From Pseudomonas sp. (GTDB lineage Bacteria; Pseudomonadota; Gammaproteobacteria; Pseudomonadales; Pseudomonadaceae), in the NCBI GenBank assembly GCA_029239415.1, contig JAQZAY010000136.1, positions 1 through 9,195 on the forward strand: a stretch of 9,195 nt of DNA, in the 5' to 3' direction. Position 1 is the stretch's first letter; the number at the start of each line of letters is the position of its first letter. The notes beneath the pieces are model-generated. The model was not told the origin of the DNA. It was given only the letters and a program-made list of their open reading frames with translations, and did no database searches. Positions 1 through 6,841 of this stretch are shown piece by piece. A program made the translations under genes and the position numbers.

Positions 1-96
1 CACCATGAAGATGACCAGCAGCACCAGCATCACGTCGATGTAGGGCACCACGTTCATCTCGGCGACCGGCTTGCGTTTGTGGCGAACTCGGGCCAT
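1..96 (-). CDS. tolR: TolR, Tol-Pal inner-membrane protein (N-terminal 32 residues only)
   Basis: This is the 5' end of tolR; the rest lies beyond the left edge. TolR is an inner-membrane partner of TolQ and TolA in the proton-driven Tol-Pal system that keeps the outer membrane attached and constricts it at division. The visible part has a basic cytoplasmic N-terminus (R-V-R-H-K-R-K), then the family segment E-M-N-V-V-P-Y-I-D, leading into a hydrophobic helix (V-M-L-V-L-L-V-I-F-M-V). Asp21 in this helix matches the ion-channel aspartate conserved in TolR and ExbD. The ATG is 14 bases after the tolQ stop, with an AGG-containing ribosome site between them. Co-transcription with tolQ is inferred. 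tolA, tolB and pal would be expected beyond the edge. Confidence 0.95.
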   Translation of the reverse strand, partial: MARVRHKRKPVAEMNVVPYIDVMLVLLVIFMV

Positions 97-110
97 GGGT
101 TTCTACCTGA

Positions 111-806
111 TCACTCTTCGCTGGTGTGCACTTTGCGGTGCAGGATCGCCTGGAACTCGTCGGCGAACGTGTAGTAACGGCCGATCAGCACTTCGCTGCG
201 CGCGGCGAACCGGTTGTAGGCGATGACCGCGGGGATGGCCGCGAACAGGCCGATGGCGGTGGCGATCAGGGCCTCGGCGATGCCGGGGGCGACGGTGGCC
301 AGGGTCGCCTGCTGGGCGCTGGCCAGGCCGCGGAAGGAGTTCATGATCCCCCAGACGGTACCGAACAGGCCGATGTAGGGGCTGGTGGAACCGACGGTGG
401 CCAGGAACGGCAGGCTCTGCTCGAGCTTTTCTTCCTCGCGGGAGATGGCCACGCGCATGGCGCGACCGACACCTTCCATGACCGCGTCAGGGTCGACGCC
501 TGGCTGCTGGCGCAGGCGCGAGAATTCCTTGAAGCCGGCCCGGAAGACCTGCTCGACACCGGAGTCCGGGTCGGGGTTGCTGCCAGCCTGGCGGTACAGC
601 TTGGACAGGTCGATACCCGACCAGAAGCGTTCCTCGAAACTGTCCAGCGCACGACGACCCGCGCGCAGCATGGTGCTGCGCTGGAAAATCATGATCCATG
701 AGGTGACCGATGCTGCCACCAGGATCAGCATGACCAGCTGCACCACGATGCTGGCATTACTGACCAGGCTCCACATGGAGGTATGGTCGACGACGTTAGC
801 TTCCAC
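111..806 (-). CDS. tolQ: TolQ, Tol-Pal proton-channel subunit
   Basis: A 231-residue MotA/TolQ/ExbB-family inner-membrane protein that forms the proton channel with TolR and energises TolA. Three membrane helices are visible at about residues 17-40, 135-157 and 169-196, with a large cytoplasmic loop (about 45-130) between the first and second. The family block around [20 protein letters not shown] (136-155) and the [13 protein letters not shown] segment in helix 3 carry the conserved channel-lining threonines. The start is GTG at 804-806. It is favoured because an AGGAGA ribosome site sits 8 bases upstream and the N-terminus M-E-A-N-V-V-D-H matches Pseudomonas TolQ as I remember it. The start overlaps the 3' end of ybgC by 11 bases, suggesting coupled translation. 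Confidence 0.97.
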   Translation of the reverse strand: MEANVVDHTSMWSLVSNASIVVQLVMLILVAASVTSWIMIFQRSTMLRAGRRALDSFEERFWSGIDLSKLYRQAGSNPDPDSGVEQVFRAGFKEFSRLRQQPGVDPDAVMEGVGRAMRVAISREEEKLEQSLPFLATVGSTSPYIGLFGTVWGIMNSFRGLASAQQATLATVAPGIAEALIATAIGLFAAIPAVIAYNRFAARSEVLIGRYYTFADEFQAILHRKVHTSEE

Positions 807-1263
807 GCTTTAATTCTCCTGCGTTCGATTGAGTACCCGGGCCGTCCGCCATGAAGGCGTCACGCAGCTCAGGGGGAATGGCCCGGGGTTTGAAAGTGTC
901 GGCGCGCACGGCGGCCACCAGGAACTGCCCTTCGCAGAGCAGCGTTGCATCGTCGTCGCGCCAGACCTGCTGCACGAAGCGCAGGCTGGCACGATTGACT
1001 TCGAGGACTTGCGCGGTCACCCGCAGTTCATCGTCCAGCCGGGCCGGCGCGTGGTAGCGCGCTTGCGTGGAATGGACCACGAACAGCAGGTTCTGCCCCG
1101 CCAGTTCAGACTGGGCGAAGCCCAGGTGACGCAACCGCTCGGTGCGCGCACGCTCCATGAATTTCAGGTAGTTGACGTAATAGACAACGCCGCCCGCATC
1201 GGTGTCTTCGTAGTAGACGCGACAACGATATGCGAACGGCTCAAGCTCGTTTTGCGCGCGCAT
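796..1263 (-). CDS. ybgC: YbgC, hotdog-fold acyl-CoA thioesterase of the Tol-Pal cluster
   Basis: A 155-residue 4-hydroxybenzoyl-CoA-thioesterase-type (4HBT) hotdog protein. E. coli YbgC hydrolyses acyl-CoA thioesters and associates with phospholipid-synthesis enzymes at the membrane; its exact link to Tol-Pal is not settled. The signature [13 protein letters not shown] spans residues 17-29. Asp22 aligns with the catalytic Asp18 of E. coli YbgC, followed by the helix [13 protein letters not shown]. coli has His where this protein has Tyr29. The ATG at 1261-1263 gives the expected length, although the best purine-rich site (GGAG) is rather far upstream at about 13 bases. It is the first gene of the tol cluster. 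A 125-base gap separates it from ruvB, so it may have its own promoter, but I could not identify a convincing one. Confidence 0.95.
   Translation of the reverse strand: MRAQNELEPFAYRCRVYYEDTDAGGVVYYVNYLKFMERARTERLRHLGFAQSELAGQNLLFVVHSTQARYHAPARLDDELRVTAQVLEVNRASLRFVQQVWRDDDATLLCEGQFLVAAVRADTFKPRAIPPELRDAFMADGPGTQSNAGELKRGS
815..820 (-). promoter_or_regulatory. Ribosome binding site of tolQ
   Basis: AGGAGA on the minus strand, 8 bases before a GTG codon and inside the end of ybgC. It supports the GTG start for tolQ over the internal ATG at residue 11, which would cut the conserved N-terminus. Confidence 0.75.
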
Positions 1264-1367
1264 ACTCTAGTGCTAACTCCTCAGCTTGCCAATCCGCCCC
1301 GGCAACTGTTTTTCATTCAGTAATGTCTTAGTGCCAGCGCCGGCATGTAGTGCCTGCGGTAGGACCA

Positions 1368-1383
1368 CGAAAACCCGTTTTCG
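1368..1383. repeat. 16-base inverted repeat just after ruvB
   Basis: The sequence CGAAAACCCGTTTTCG has 7-base arms around a 2-base centre, so a realistic hairpin has about 6 pairs. It lies 5 bases past the ruvB stop in the ruvB-ybgC gap. The arms are mostly A/T and no T-run follows on the minus strand, so it is at best a weak terminator. It could instead be a protein-binding palindrome upstream of ybgC-tolQR. The rest of the gap (1264-1367) contains only a GC-rich imperfect palindrome near 1333-1344. Confidence 0.45.
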
Positions 1384-1388
1384 ATCTG

Positions 1389-2435
1389 TCATTCATCGCC
1401 TGGGGCGCAATTTTCCACGGCCTCGCCAAGGCGCCCCGGGATGTTCAGCCCGAAGTGCAGGTAGGCGTGGCGGGTCACCACCCGCCCGCGGGGCGTGCGC
1501 ATGATGTAGCCCTGCTGGATCAGGTAGGGCTCGAGCACGTCCTCGATGGTGTGGCGTTCCTCGCTGATGGCGGCCGCGAGGTTGTCGACGCCCACCGGCC
1601 CGCCGTCGAACTTCTCGATCATGGTCAGCAGCAGGCGCCGGTCCTGGTGGTCGAAGCCACGCTCGTCGACATCGAGCAGGTTCAGCGCCATGTCCGCCAC
1701 GGCCTTGGTGATGTGGCCCTTGCCGCGCACCTCGGCGTAGTCGCGCACGCGGCGCAGCAGGCGATTGGCGATGCGCGGCGTGCCACGCGCGCGCCGGGCG
1801 ATCTCGAAGGCGCCATGGTCCTCGATGGCCAGGCCCAGGATGCTGCCCGAGCGGCCGACGATGGTCGCCAGGTCGTCGGTGTTGTAGAACTCCAGGCGCT
1901 GGACGATACCGAAGCGGTCGCGCAGCGGATTGGTCAGCATGCCGGCCCGCGTGGTCGCGCCGACCAGGGTGAACGGCGGCAGGTCGAGCTTGATCGAGCG
2001 CGCCGCCGGCCCTTCGCCGATCATGATGTCGAGCTGGAAGTCCTCCATGGCCGGGTACAGCACCTCCTCGACCACCGGGGACAGCCGGTGGATCTCGTCG
2101 ATGAACAGCACGTCGTGGGGCTCGAGGTTGGTCAGCAGCGCCGCCAGGTCGCCCGGGCGCTCGAGGATCGGCCCCGAGGTGCTCTTGATCGCCACGCCCA
2201 TTTCCTGGGCAATGATGTTGGCCAGGGTGGTCTTGCCAAGGCCGGGCGGGCCGAAGATCAGGGTGTGGTCGAGGGATTCGTTGCGCGCACGGGCGGCCTG
2301 GATGAACAGCGCCATCTGCTCGCGCACCACCGGCTGGCCGATGTAGTCCTCCAGGCTCAACGGGCGGATCGCGCGGTCCTGGACCTCTTCGCGGTCACGC
2401 CCGGCGGCGGCTATCAAACGGTCGGCTTCGATCAC
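1389..2435 (-). CDS. ruvB: RuvB, Holliday-junction branch-migration ATPase
   Basis: A 348-residue AAA+ hexameric motor that pumps DNA through the RuvA-bound Holliday junction during recombination repair. Visible elements in order: Walker A G-P-P-G-L-G-K-T at 62-69, Walker B with F-I-D-E-I-H at 111-116, sensor 1 region G-A-T-T-R-A-G at 159-165, L-R-D-R-F-G at 171-176 with the arginine-finger Arg174, sensor 2 region G-T-P-R-I-A-N-R at 218-225, and a C-terminal winged-helix DNA-binding domain with R-T-P-R-G-R-V-V-T at 313-321. All key residues are present and the length is normal. The start is GTG at 2433-2435, which shares four bases (GTGA) with the ruvA stop. This implies that ribosomes finishing ruvA restart on ruvB. 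The last dozen residues are the least conserved part. Confidence 0.98.
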   Translation of the reverse strand: MIEADRLIAAAGRDREEVQDRAIRPLSLEDYIGQPVVREQMALFIQAARARNESLDHTLIFGPPGLGKTTLANIIAQEMGVAIKSTSGPILERPGDLAALLTNLEPHDVLFIDEIHRLSPVVEEVLYPAMEDFQLDIMIGEGPAARSIKLDLPPFTLVGATTRAGMLTNPLRDRFGIVQRLEFYNTDDLATIVGRSGSILGLAIEDHGAFEIARRARGTPRIANRLLRRVRDYAEVRGKGHITKAVADMALNLLDVDERGFDHQDRRLLLTMIEKFDGGPVGVDNLAAAISEERHTIEDVLEPYLIQQGYIMRTPRGRVVTRHAYLHFGLNIPGRLGEAVENCAPGDE

Positions 2436-3049
2436 TTGGAGATCATCCCCTTCAGGCTGCTGCGGATCAGTTCTTCACTGCTCATGCCGGCCTTGCCCGG
2501 GATGGCGGCAACGGCCTTGCTGGCTTCCTGGGGCTTGTAGCCGAGCGAGATGAGCGCGCTGACCGCGTCGGCCTCGGCGTTCGAGGCGCTTGCCGCGGGC
2601 GTCGGCCCATCGGAGACCAGGGCGAACATGGCCGGGGAGGTTTCCCAGGCCTTGAAGCGGTCCTTGAGCTCGACCAGCAGGCGCTCGGCGGTCTTCTTGC
2701 CCACGCCCGGGACGCGCACCAGGGCGGAGGTGTCCTGGGCCTGCACGCAGCGCACCAGCTCGTCGACCTCCAGGCCCGACATCAGCGCCAGGGCCAGCTT
2801 CGGGCCGACGCCATTGAGGCGGATCAGCTCGCGGAACAGCTCGCGCTCGCGCTTCTCGAAGAAGCCGTAGAGCAAGTGGGCATCCTCGCGCACCACCAGG
2901 TGGGTGTGCAGGGTCACGGGCTCGCCGACCCTGGGCAGGCGGTACAAGGTGGTCATGGGCACTTCCAGCTCGTAGCCCAGGCCATTCACATCGACAATCA
3001 GGTGCGGCGGTTGTTTTTCCGCCAGGGTCCCGCGCAAACGTCCAATCAC
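2432..3049 (-). CDS. ruvA: RuvA, Holliday-junction recognition protein
   Basis: A 205-residue protein that binds four-way junctions as a tetramer and recruits RuvB. Domain I is an OB fold (about 1-64) containing the acidic pin pair Glu55-Asp56, which in E. coli RuvA is the pin at the crossover. Domain II has two helix-hairpin-helix motifs with cores N-G-V-G-P-K (79-84) and P-G-V-G-K-K (114-119). Domain III (about 158-205) is the UBA-like part that contacts RuvB, joined by a Ser/Ala/Pro-rich linker. The start is GTG at 3047-3049, preceded by AAGGA at 7 bases, giving the family N-terminus M-I-G-R-L-R-G-T-L. An in-frame TTG at 3103 would add 18 residues that do not belong to the family. It overlaps ruvB by four bases. 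Confidence 0.97.
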   Translation of the reverse strand: MIGRLRGTLAEKQPPHLIVDVNGLGYELEVPMTTLYRLPRVGEPVTLHTHLVVREDAHLLYGFFEKRERELFRELIRLNGVGPKLALALMSGLEVDELVRCVQAQDTSALVRVPGVGKKTAERLLVELKDRFKAWETSPAMFALVSDGPTPAASASNAEADAVSALISLGYKPQEASKAVAAIPGKAGMSSEELIRSSLKGMISK

Positions 3050-3056
3050 GTTTCGA

Positions 3057-3061
3057 TCCTT
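3057..3061 (-). promoter_or_regulatory. Ribosome binding site of ruvA
   Basis: AAGGA on the minus strand, 7 bases before a GTG. It decides the ruvA start in favour of the conserved N-terminus M-I-G-R-L-R-G. Confidence 0.7.
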
Positions 3062-3108
3062 TTCCCGGGGTGCCGGCCAGCGACCGGTCAACCCTATCAG
3101 CAAATCTC

Positions 3109-3129
3109 GCGGGTGAGCATTTCACCCGC
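3109..3129. repeat. Perfect 8-bp hairpin in the ruvC-ruvA gap
   Basis: Arms GCGGGTGA and TCACCCGC enclose a 5-base loop, 28 bases after the ruvC stop and 59 bases before the ruvA start. On the minus strand it is followed by GAGATTTGC, which is not a proper T-run, so termination would be weak. Possible roles are a partial terminator or attenuator before ruvAB, an mRNA-stabilising hairpin, or a degenerate REP-type element (the core resembles CGCGGGT...ACCCGC units common in Pseudomonas). The rest of the 108-base gap holds a TTGACC that could be a -35 box, but no matching -10. Confidence 0.5.
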
Positions 3130-3157
3130 ACAAAATGTGTATCTGGGCATGAAGCGC

Positions 3158-3682
3158 CTACAGACGCAAGCGCCCGCCGCGCCGGCGTGCCGTGGACAGG
3201 CCGTGGGGCACCAGGCTTGAGCGGGTGTGGGCATGGCACAGGGCGATGGCCAGGGCGTCGGAGGCGTCGATCTGGGGCTTCTGGACCAGCTTGAGCAGGT
3301 GCATGACCATCAACTGCACCTGCTCCTTGTTGGCGCCGCCCGTGCCGGCCACCGCCTGCTTGACCTGGGTGGCGCTGTACTCGGCGATCTCCAGGCCCTC
3401 CTCCATCGCCGCGACGATGGCCGCGCCGCGGGCCTGGCCCAGCTTGAGCGCCGAGTCGGCGTTGCGCGCCATGAACACGCGCTCGATGCCCATGGTCACG
3501 GGGCCGTGCTCGCGGATGATGTCGCGCACACCGCGGAACACGATCTGCAAGCGCTCCTGCAGCTCGCCGTTGCCGGTGCGGATACAGCCCGAGGCCACGT
3601 ACTCGCAGCCGCGCGCGGTCTGGCGCACCACGCCGTAGCCGGTGATCCGGGAGCCGGGGTCGATACCAAGAATCAGAGTCAT
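3158..3682 (-). CDS. ruvC: RuvC, Holliday-junction resolvase
   Basis: A 174-residue RNase H-fold endonuclease that cuts Holliday junctions symmetrically as a dimer with two metal ions. All four catalytic acids are present: Asp8 in L-G-I-D-P-G-S, Glu67 in G-I-E-R-V-F, and Asp139 and Asp142 in I-D-A-S-D-A-L. They correspond to Asp7, Glu66, Asp138 and Asp141 of E. coli RuvC. The DNA-contact segment [10 protein letters not shown] is at 113-122. The ATG at 3680-3682 is close behind an AGGCG ribosome site (2 bases from the ATG, a tight fit). A strong terminator separates it from yebC upstream. ruvA begins 108 bases downstream, so the three ruv genes may not be one tightly packed transcript. The C-terminus is Arg-rich ([12 protein letters not shown]). 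Confidence 0.97.
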   Translation of the reverse strand: MTLILGIDPGSRITGYGVVRQTARGCEYVASGCIRTGNGELQERLQIVFRGVRDIIREHGPVTMGIERVFMARNADSALKLGQARGAAIVAAMEEGLEIAEYSATQVKQAVAGTGGANKEQVQLMVMHLLKLVQKPQIDASDALAIALCHAHTRSSLVPHGLSTARRRGGRLRL

Positions 3683-3699
3683 AACGCCTGCATGCAAAG

Positions 3700-3713
3700 G
3701 GCGCCGGGGCGCC
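3700..3713. repeat. GC-only palindrome next to the ruvC ribosome site
   Basis: Two copies of GGCGCC flank GG, forming a near-perfect inverted repeat 17 bases upstream of the ruvC ATG and immediately after the T-run of the yebC terminator. In the mRNA it could form a short very stable hairpin just ahead of the ribosome site. No protein family is known to me for this site. Confidence 0.4.
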
Positions 3714-3716
3714 ACT

Positions 3717-3773
3717 GGAAAAAACAGAAGCCGGAGCCGCCAGGGGTGCATGGCACCCGCTGGCGGCTCCGGC
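3717..3773 (-). terminator. Strong intrinsic terminator after yebC
   Basis: Arms at 3730-3743 and 3760-3773 are a perfect 14-bp inverted repeat. Inside them GGGTGC/GCACCC pairs again around an ATG loop, so the whole stem is 20 bp with one bulged G. On the minus strand it is followed directly by TTCTGTTTTTT, a good T-rich tract. This is the best Rho-independent terminator on the minus strand of the window. It lies 22 bases past the yebC stop and ends the aspS-yebC transcript before ruvC, at least partly. Confidence 0.85.
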
Positions 3774-3795
3774 CTCGAGGAGTCGGGTGTCGATC

Positions 3796-4542
3796 TCAGC
3801 CGAGCTGTTCCATGACCTCGTCCGGGATCTCGGCATTGGAGTAGACGTTCTGCACGTCGTCCAGGTCCTCGAGCATGTCGATCAGCTTGAGCACTTTCTG
3901 CGCGCCTTCGAGGTCGAGCTCGGCGCTGGTGGTCGGCTGCATCACGATCTCGGCGTCCGCGGCCTTGAAGCCTGCCTCTTCCAGGGCGCTGCGCACCGCG
4001 TAGAAGCCGCTGAACGAGGTGAAGACGTCGAACGAGCCGTCGTCGTTGGCCACCACGTCGTCGGCGTCGGCTTCCATCGCCGCTTCCATCAGGGCGTCCT
4101 CCTCGAGCCCGGCGGCAAAGCTGATCTGCCCCTTGCGCTCGAACAGGTAGGCCACCGAGCCGTCGGTACCCAGGTTGCCACCGCACTTGCTGAAGGCATG
4201 GCGCACGGCGGCGGCGGTCCGGTTGCGGTTGTCGGTCATGGCCTCGACCATGATCGCCACCCCGCCTGGGCCGTAGCCTTCGTAGGTCAGCTCCTCGACG
4301 TCGTCGCTCTCGGCGGTACCGGCGCCCCGGGCAACCGCCCGGTCAATGATGTCGCGGCTCATGTTGGCGCCCAGCGCCTTGTCCAGCGCCAGGCGCAGGC
4401 GCGGGTTGGACGCCGGGTCGCCACCGCCCTGCTTGGCGGCGACGGTCAGCTCGCGGATCCACTTGGTGAAGATCTTGCCTCTCTTGGCATCCTGGCGCTC
4501 TTTGCGGTGCTTGATGTTCGCCCACTTGGAATGACCAGCCAT
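3796..4542 (-). CDS. yebC: YebC/PmpR-family protein
   Basis: A 248-residue protein of the YebC (DUF28/TACO1) family. Members have been described as DNA-binding regulators, including PmpR, a quorum-sensing regulator in P. aeruginosa. Others act as translation factors that relieve ribosome stalling, including TACO1 in mitochondria. Which role applies here cannot be told from sequence. The family N-terminus [14 protein letters not shown] is complete. Further marks are [13 protein letters not shown] at 25-37, [11 protein letters not shown] at 46-56, and the E-G-Y-G-P-G-G-V-A segment at 88-96. An acidic stretch follows around 146-174. The ATG at 4540-4542 has GGAG 6 bases upstream; an in-frame codon 31 triplets earlier gives an unrelated extension. 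Its place between aspS and ruvC is conserved in Pseudomonas. Confidence 0.96.
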   Translation of the reverse strand: MAGHSKWANIKHRKERQDAKRGKIFTKWIRELTVAAKQGGGDPASNPRLRLALDKALGANMSRDIIDRAVARGAGTAESDDVEELTYEGYGPGGVAIMVEAMTDNRNRTAAAVRHAFSKCGGNLGTDGSVAYLFERKGQISFAAGLEEDALMEAAMEADADDVVANDDGSFDVFTSFSGFYAVRSALEEAGFKAADAEIVMQPTTSAELDLEGAQKVLKLIDMLEDLDDVQNVYSNAEIPDEVMEQLG

Positions 4543-4621
4543 AACGCACTCCGAATCCTTTGAAACACAATCATGTCCCGCCCCGGGAGGCGAGACGTCG
4601 GGAAATCCTCTGCCCCAACGC

Positions 4622-4646
4622 AAAGGCGCATCCATGTGGATGCGCC
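4622..4646 (-). terminator. Hairpin after aspS, probable weak terminator
   Basis: GGCGCATCC and GGATGCGCC form a perfect 9-bp stem with a 4-base loop, 10 bases after the aspS stop. On the minus strand it is followed by TTTGCGTT, a poor T-run, so partial read-through into yebC is likely. The remaining 80 bases up to yebC contain no promoter I would defend. Confidence 0.5.
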
Positions 4647-4656
4647 CGGGGTCTGC

Positions 4657-6432
4657 TTACTCGGCCTTGGGCTGTTCGCGCAGGCGGATATGCAGTTCGC
4701 GCAGTGCCTTGGCATCCACCAGGCCCGGGGCCTGGGTCATGACGCAGGCGGCGCTCTGGGTTTTCGGGAAGGCGATCACTTCGCGGATCGACTGGGCGCC
4801 GGTCATCAGCATCACCAGGCGGTCCAGGCCGAAGGCCAGGCCACCGTGCGGCGGCGCGCCGAACTTCAGGGCGTCGAGCAGGAAGCCGAACTTCTCTTCC
4901 TGTTCCGCCGCCTCGATGCCCAGCAGGCGGAACACCGCCTGTTGCATTTCCTTGCGGTGGATACGAATCGAGCCGCCGCCCAGCTCGGTGCCGTTGAGCA
5001 CCATGTCGTAGGCACGCGACAGCGCGGTGGCCGGGTTGGCCTCCAGCTCCGCCGGGGTGCACTTGGGCGCGGTGAACGGGTGGTGCAGCGCGCTGAAGCT
5101 GCCGTCTTCGTTTTCCTCGAACATCGGGAAGTCGACGACCCACATCGGTGCCCACTCGCAGGTGTGCAGGTTGAAGTCGTTGCCGACCTTGATGCGCAGT
5201 GCGCCCAGGGCCTCGCTGACGATCTTGGCCTTGTCGGCGCCGAAGAACACGATGTCGCCGTCGACCGCGCCCACGCGATCGAGGATCACGTTCAGGTTGG
5301 CCTCGGGGATGTTCTTGACGATCGGCGACTGCAGGCCCTCGACGCCCTTGGCGCGCTCGTTGACCTTGATGTAGGCCAGGCCGCGGGCACCGTAGATGCC
5401 GACGAACTTGGTGTACTCGTCGATACGGCTGCGCGGCATGCTCGCGCCACCTGGCACACGCAGGGCGGCCACGCGGCTCTTGGCATCGTTGGCCGGGCCG
5501 CTGAACACCTTGAACTCGACGTCCTTGAGCTGGTCGGCAACGTCGACCAGCTCAAGCGGGTTGCGCAGGTCCGGCTTGTCGGAGCCGTAGCGGCGCATGG
5601 CTTCCTCGAAGGTCATGTGCGGGAACTCGCCGAACTCCAGGTCCAGGACTTCCTTGAACAGCTTGCGGATCATGCTCTCGGTCAGGCCCATGATCTCGGA
5701 CTCATCGAGGAAGCTGGTCTCGATGTCGATCTGGGTGAACTCGGGCTGGCGGTCGGCGCGCAGGTCTTCGTCGCGGAAGCACTTGGCGATCTGGTAGTAG
5801 CGGTCGAAGCCGGCGACCATCAGCAGCTGCTTGAACAGCTGCGGCGACTGCGGCAGGGCGAAGAAGCTGCCGGCGTGGGTGCGGCTCGGCACCAGGTAGT
5901 CGCGGGCGCCTTCGGGCGTTGCGCGGGTGAGGATCGGCGTCTCGACGTCGAGGAAGCCGTTTTCGTCGAGGAAGCGGCGGATGCTGGTGGTGATGCGCGA
6001 GCGCAGGCGCAGCTTCTCGGCCATCTCCGGACGGCGCAGGTCGATGAAGCGGTAGCGCAGGCGGGTTTCCTCGCCGACATCGGAGAATTCGTTGAGCGGG
6101 AACGGCGGGGTCTCGGCCTCGTTGAGCACGGTCAGCTCGTAGCCCAGCACTTCGATGGCGCCCGAGGCCATGTTCGGGTTGACCGCACCGGCCGGACGCG
6201 CGCGCACCTTGCCGGTGATCTGCACCACGTACTCGCTGCGCACGCGGTCGGCAGCGGCGAAGCTGTCGGCGCGATCCGGGTCGAAGACGACCTGGGCCAT
6301 GCCTTCGCGGTCACGGATATCGAGGAAGATCACCCCGCCGTGGTCGCGGCGACGATGGACCCAGCCGCAAAGGGTGATTTCCTGGCCGTCCAGGCTCTCG
6401 TTCAGTTGGCCGCAATAATGGCTGCGCATCAT
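4657..6432 (-). CDS. aspS: Aspartyl-tRNA synthetase, likely non-discriminating
   Basis: A 591-residue class IIb synthetase that charges tRNA with aspartate in the cytoplasm. Visible domains are an N-terminal OB-fold anticodon-binding domain (about 1-105), the class II catalytic core with motif 2 [16 protein letters not shown] at 219-234 and motif 3 [10 protein letters not shown] at 530-539, and the bacterial-type GAD insertion (about 290-420). His31 (in R-R-R-D-H-G-G) and Gly82 are present. In P. aeruginosa AspRS, residues at about these positions allow charging of tRNA-Asn as well as tRNA-Asp, so this enzyme probably serves both with help from GatCAB. The first ATG at 6430-6432 is followed at once by a second ATG, and I keep the first by family practice. 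No good ribosome site lies at normal spacing. It probably shares a transcript with fmdB, 93 bases upstream. Confidence 0.97.
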   Translation of the reverse strand: MMRSHYCGQLNESLDGQEITLCGWVHRRRDHGGVIFLDIRDREGMAQVVFDPDRADSFAAADRVRSEYVVQITGKVRARPAGAVNPNMASGAIEVLGYELTVLNEAETPPFPLNEFSDVGEETRLRYRFIDLRRPEMAEKLRLRSRITTSIRRFLDENGFLDVETPILTRATPEGARDYLVPSRTHAGSFFALPQSPQLFKQLLMVAGFDRYYQIAKCFRDEDLRADRQPEFTQIDIETSFLDESEIMGLTESMIRKLFKEVLDLEFGEFPHMTFEEAMRRYGSDKPDLRNPLELVDVADQLKDVEFKVFSGPANDAKSRVAALRVPGGASMPRSRIDEYTKFVGIYGARGLAYIKVNERAKGVEGLQSPIVKNIPEANLNVILDRVGAVDGDIVFFGADKAKIVSEALGALRIKVGNDFNLHTCEWAPMWVVDFPMFEENEDGSFSALHHPFTAPKCTPAELEANPATALSRAYDMVLNGTELGGGSIRIHRKEMQQAVFRLLGIEAAEQEEKFGFLLDALKFGAPPHGGLAFGLDRLVMLMTGAQSIREVIAFPKTQSAACVMTQAPGLVDAKALRELHIRLREQPKAE

Positions 6433-6525
6433 GATGGTGTTTTCGCTTCTCGTGATTCGTGTATTCGGGGAGGTCTTGGCCGCCCAAGGGGCTCATAGTG
6501 CAAGACCCGGACGGGGCAATTCAAC

Positions 6526-6747
6526 TCAGTCGGCCTTGTCGCCGCCTGCAAGGTTCTTTTTCGCACCGGTCTTGAAGTCGGTTTCGTACCAGCCGGTGCC
6601 GCTCAGGCGAAAGCCGGGCACCGACAGCAGCTTCTTCAGCGCGGGCGCCTGGCAGGCCGGGCAATCGGTCAGGGGCGCCGCGCTGATCTTCTGCAGCACC
6701 TCCATCTGGTGACTGCAGGAAGTACATTGATAGTCATAAAGGGGCAT
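6526..6747 (-). CDS. FmdB-family zinc-ribbon protein
   Basis: A 73-residue protein of the FmdB/CxxC-CxxC zinc-ribbon family. It begins M-P-L-Y-D-Y-Q-C and has two metal-binding pairs, Cys8-x-x-Cys11 and Cys29-x-x-Cys32. The C-terminal half contains S-G-T-G-W-Y-E-T-D-F and a short Lys/Asp/Gly tail. Family members are called putative regulators after FmdB of Methylophilus, but no function is established for the Pseudomonas protein; zinc binding is a safe inference and DNA binding is not. The ATG at 6745-6747 is chosen because the family always starts at M-P-x-Y-x-Y-x-C; an in-frame extension of 15 residues looks unrelated. A purine-rich GAGAG lies about 7 bases upstream. It is the first gene after a good promoter and probably leads the aspS transcript. 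Confidence 0.9.
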   Translation of the reverse strand: MPLYDYQCTSCSHQMEVLQKISAAPLTDCPACQAPALKKLLSVPGFRLSGTGWYETDFKTGAKKNLAGGDKAD

Positions 6748-6775
6748 GGAGCGTCTCTCGTCAACCACAACGCAG

Positions 6776-6790
6776 GCTGCCGTGGGCAGC
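6776..6790. repeat. Short hairpin in the fmdB leader
   Basis: GCTGCC and GGCAGC form a perfect 6-bp stem with a 3-base loop. It sits a few bases after the expected transcription start of the fmdB-aspS transcript and 28 bases before the fmdB ATG. It may stabilise the 5' end. No riboswitch or T-box structure is visible. Confidence 0.35.
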
Positions 6791-6800
6791 AAAAGGCGAG

Positions 6801-6828
6801 ATTATATATGGTTAAGGAGTGCTGTGCA
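6801..6828 (-). promoter_or_regulatory. Sigma70 promoter for fmdB-aspS
   Basis: On the minus strand the -10 box is a perfect TATAAT (6801-6806), with TGCACA (four of six matches to TTGACA) 16 bases upstream at 6823-6828. Transcription would begin near 6794, giving a leader of about 47 bases before the fmdB ATG. The local TATATAAT stands out sharply from the GC-rich surroundings. The -35 box lies only 13 bases past the stop codon of the ribbon-helix-helix gene. Confidence 0.72.
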
Positions 6829-6841
6829 GCCCGCCCGCCGA

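Noticed and set aside
1313..1338. Possible sigma54 promoter (TGGCAC) upstream of ybgC
   Set aside because: The -12 part reads CATT instead of TTGC at the required distance.
1350..2540. 396-codon open frame on the plus strand opposite ruvB
   Set aside because: It is a shadow of ruvB caused by GC-rich codon bias and lacks any recognisable motif or ribosome site.
3050..3103. Longer ruvA starting at a TTG 18 codons upstream
   Set aside because: The added residues do not belong to RuvA, and the GTG at 3049 has a well-placed AAGGA and the family N-terminus.
3716..3732. LexA-like CTG...CAG in the yebC-ruvC gap
   Set aside because: The two parts are 7 bases apart rather than 10, and the T-run belongs to the terminator.
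2475..3836. 453-codon minus-strand frame across ruvA and ruvC
   Set aside because: It runs out of frame through two genes with intact catalytic motifs and has an Arg/Pro/Gly-rich shadow composition.
4573..6498. 641-codon open frame on the plus strand opposite aspS
   Set aside because: It is the antisense of a fully conserved synthetase gene; its His/Ala/Gly/Val-rich content is typical of high-GC shadow frames, and no domain is recognisable.
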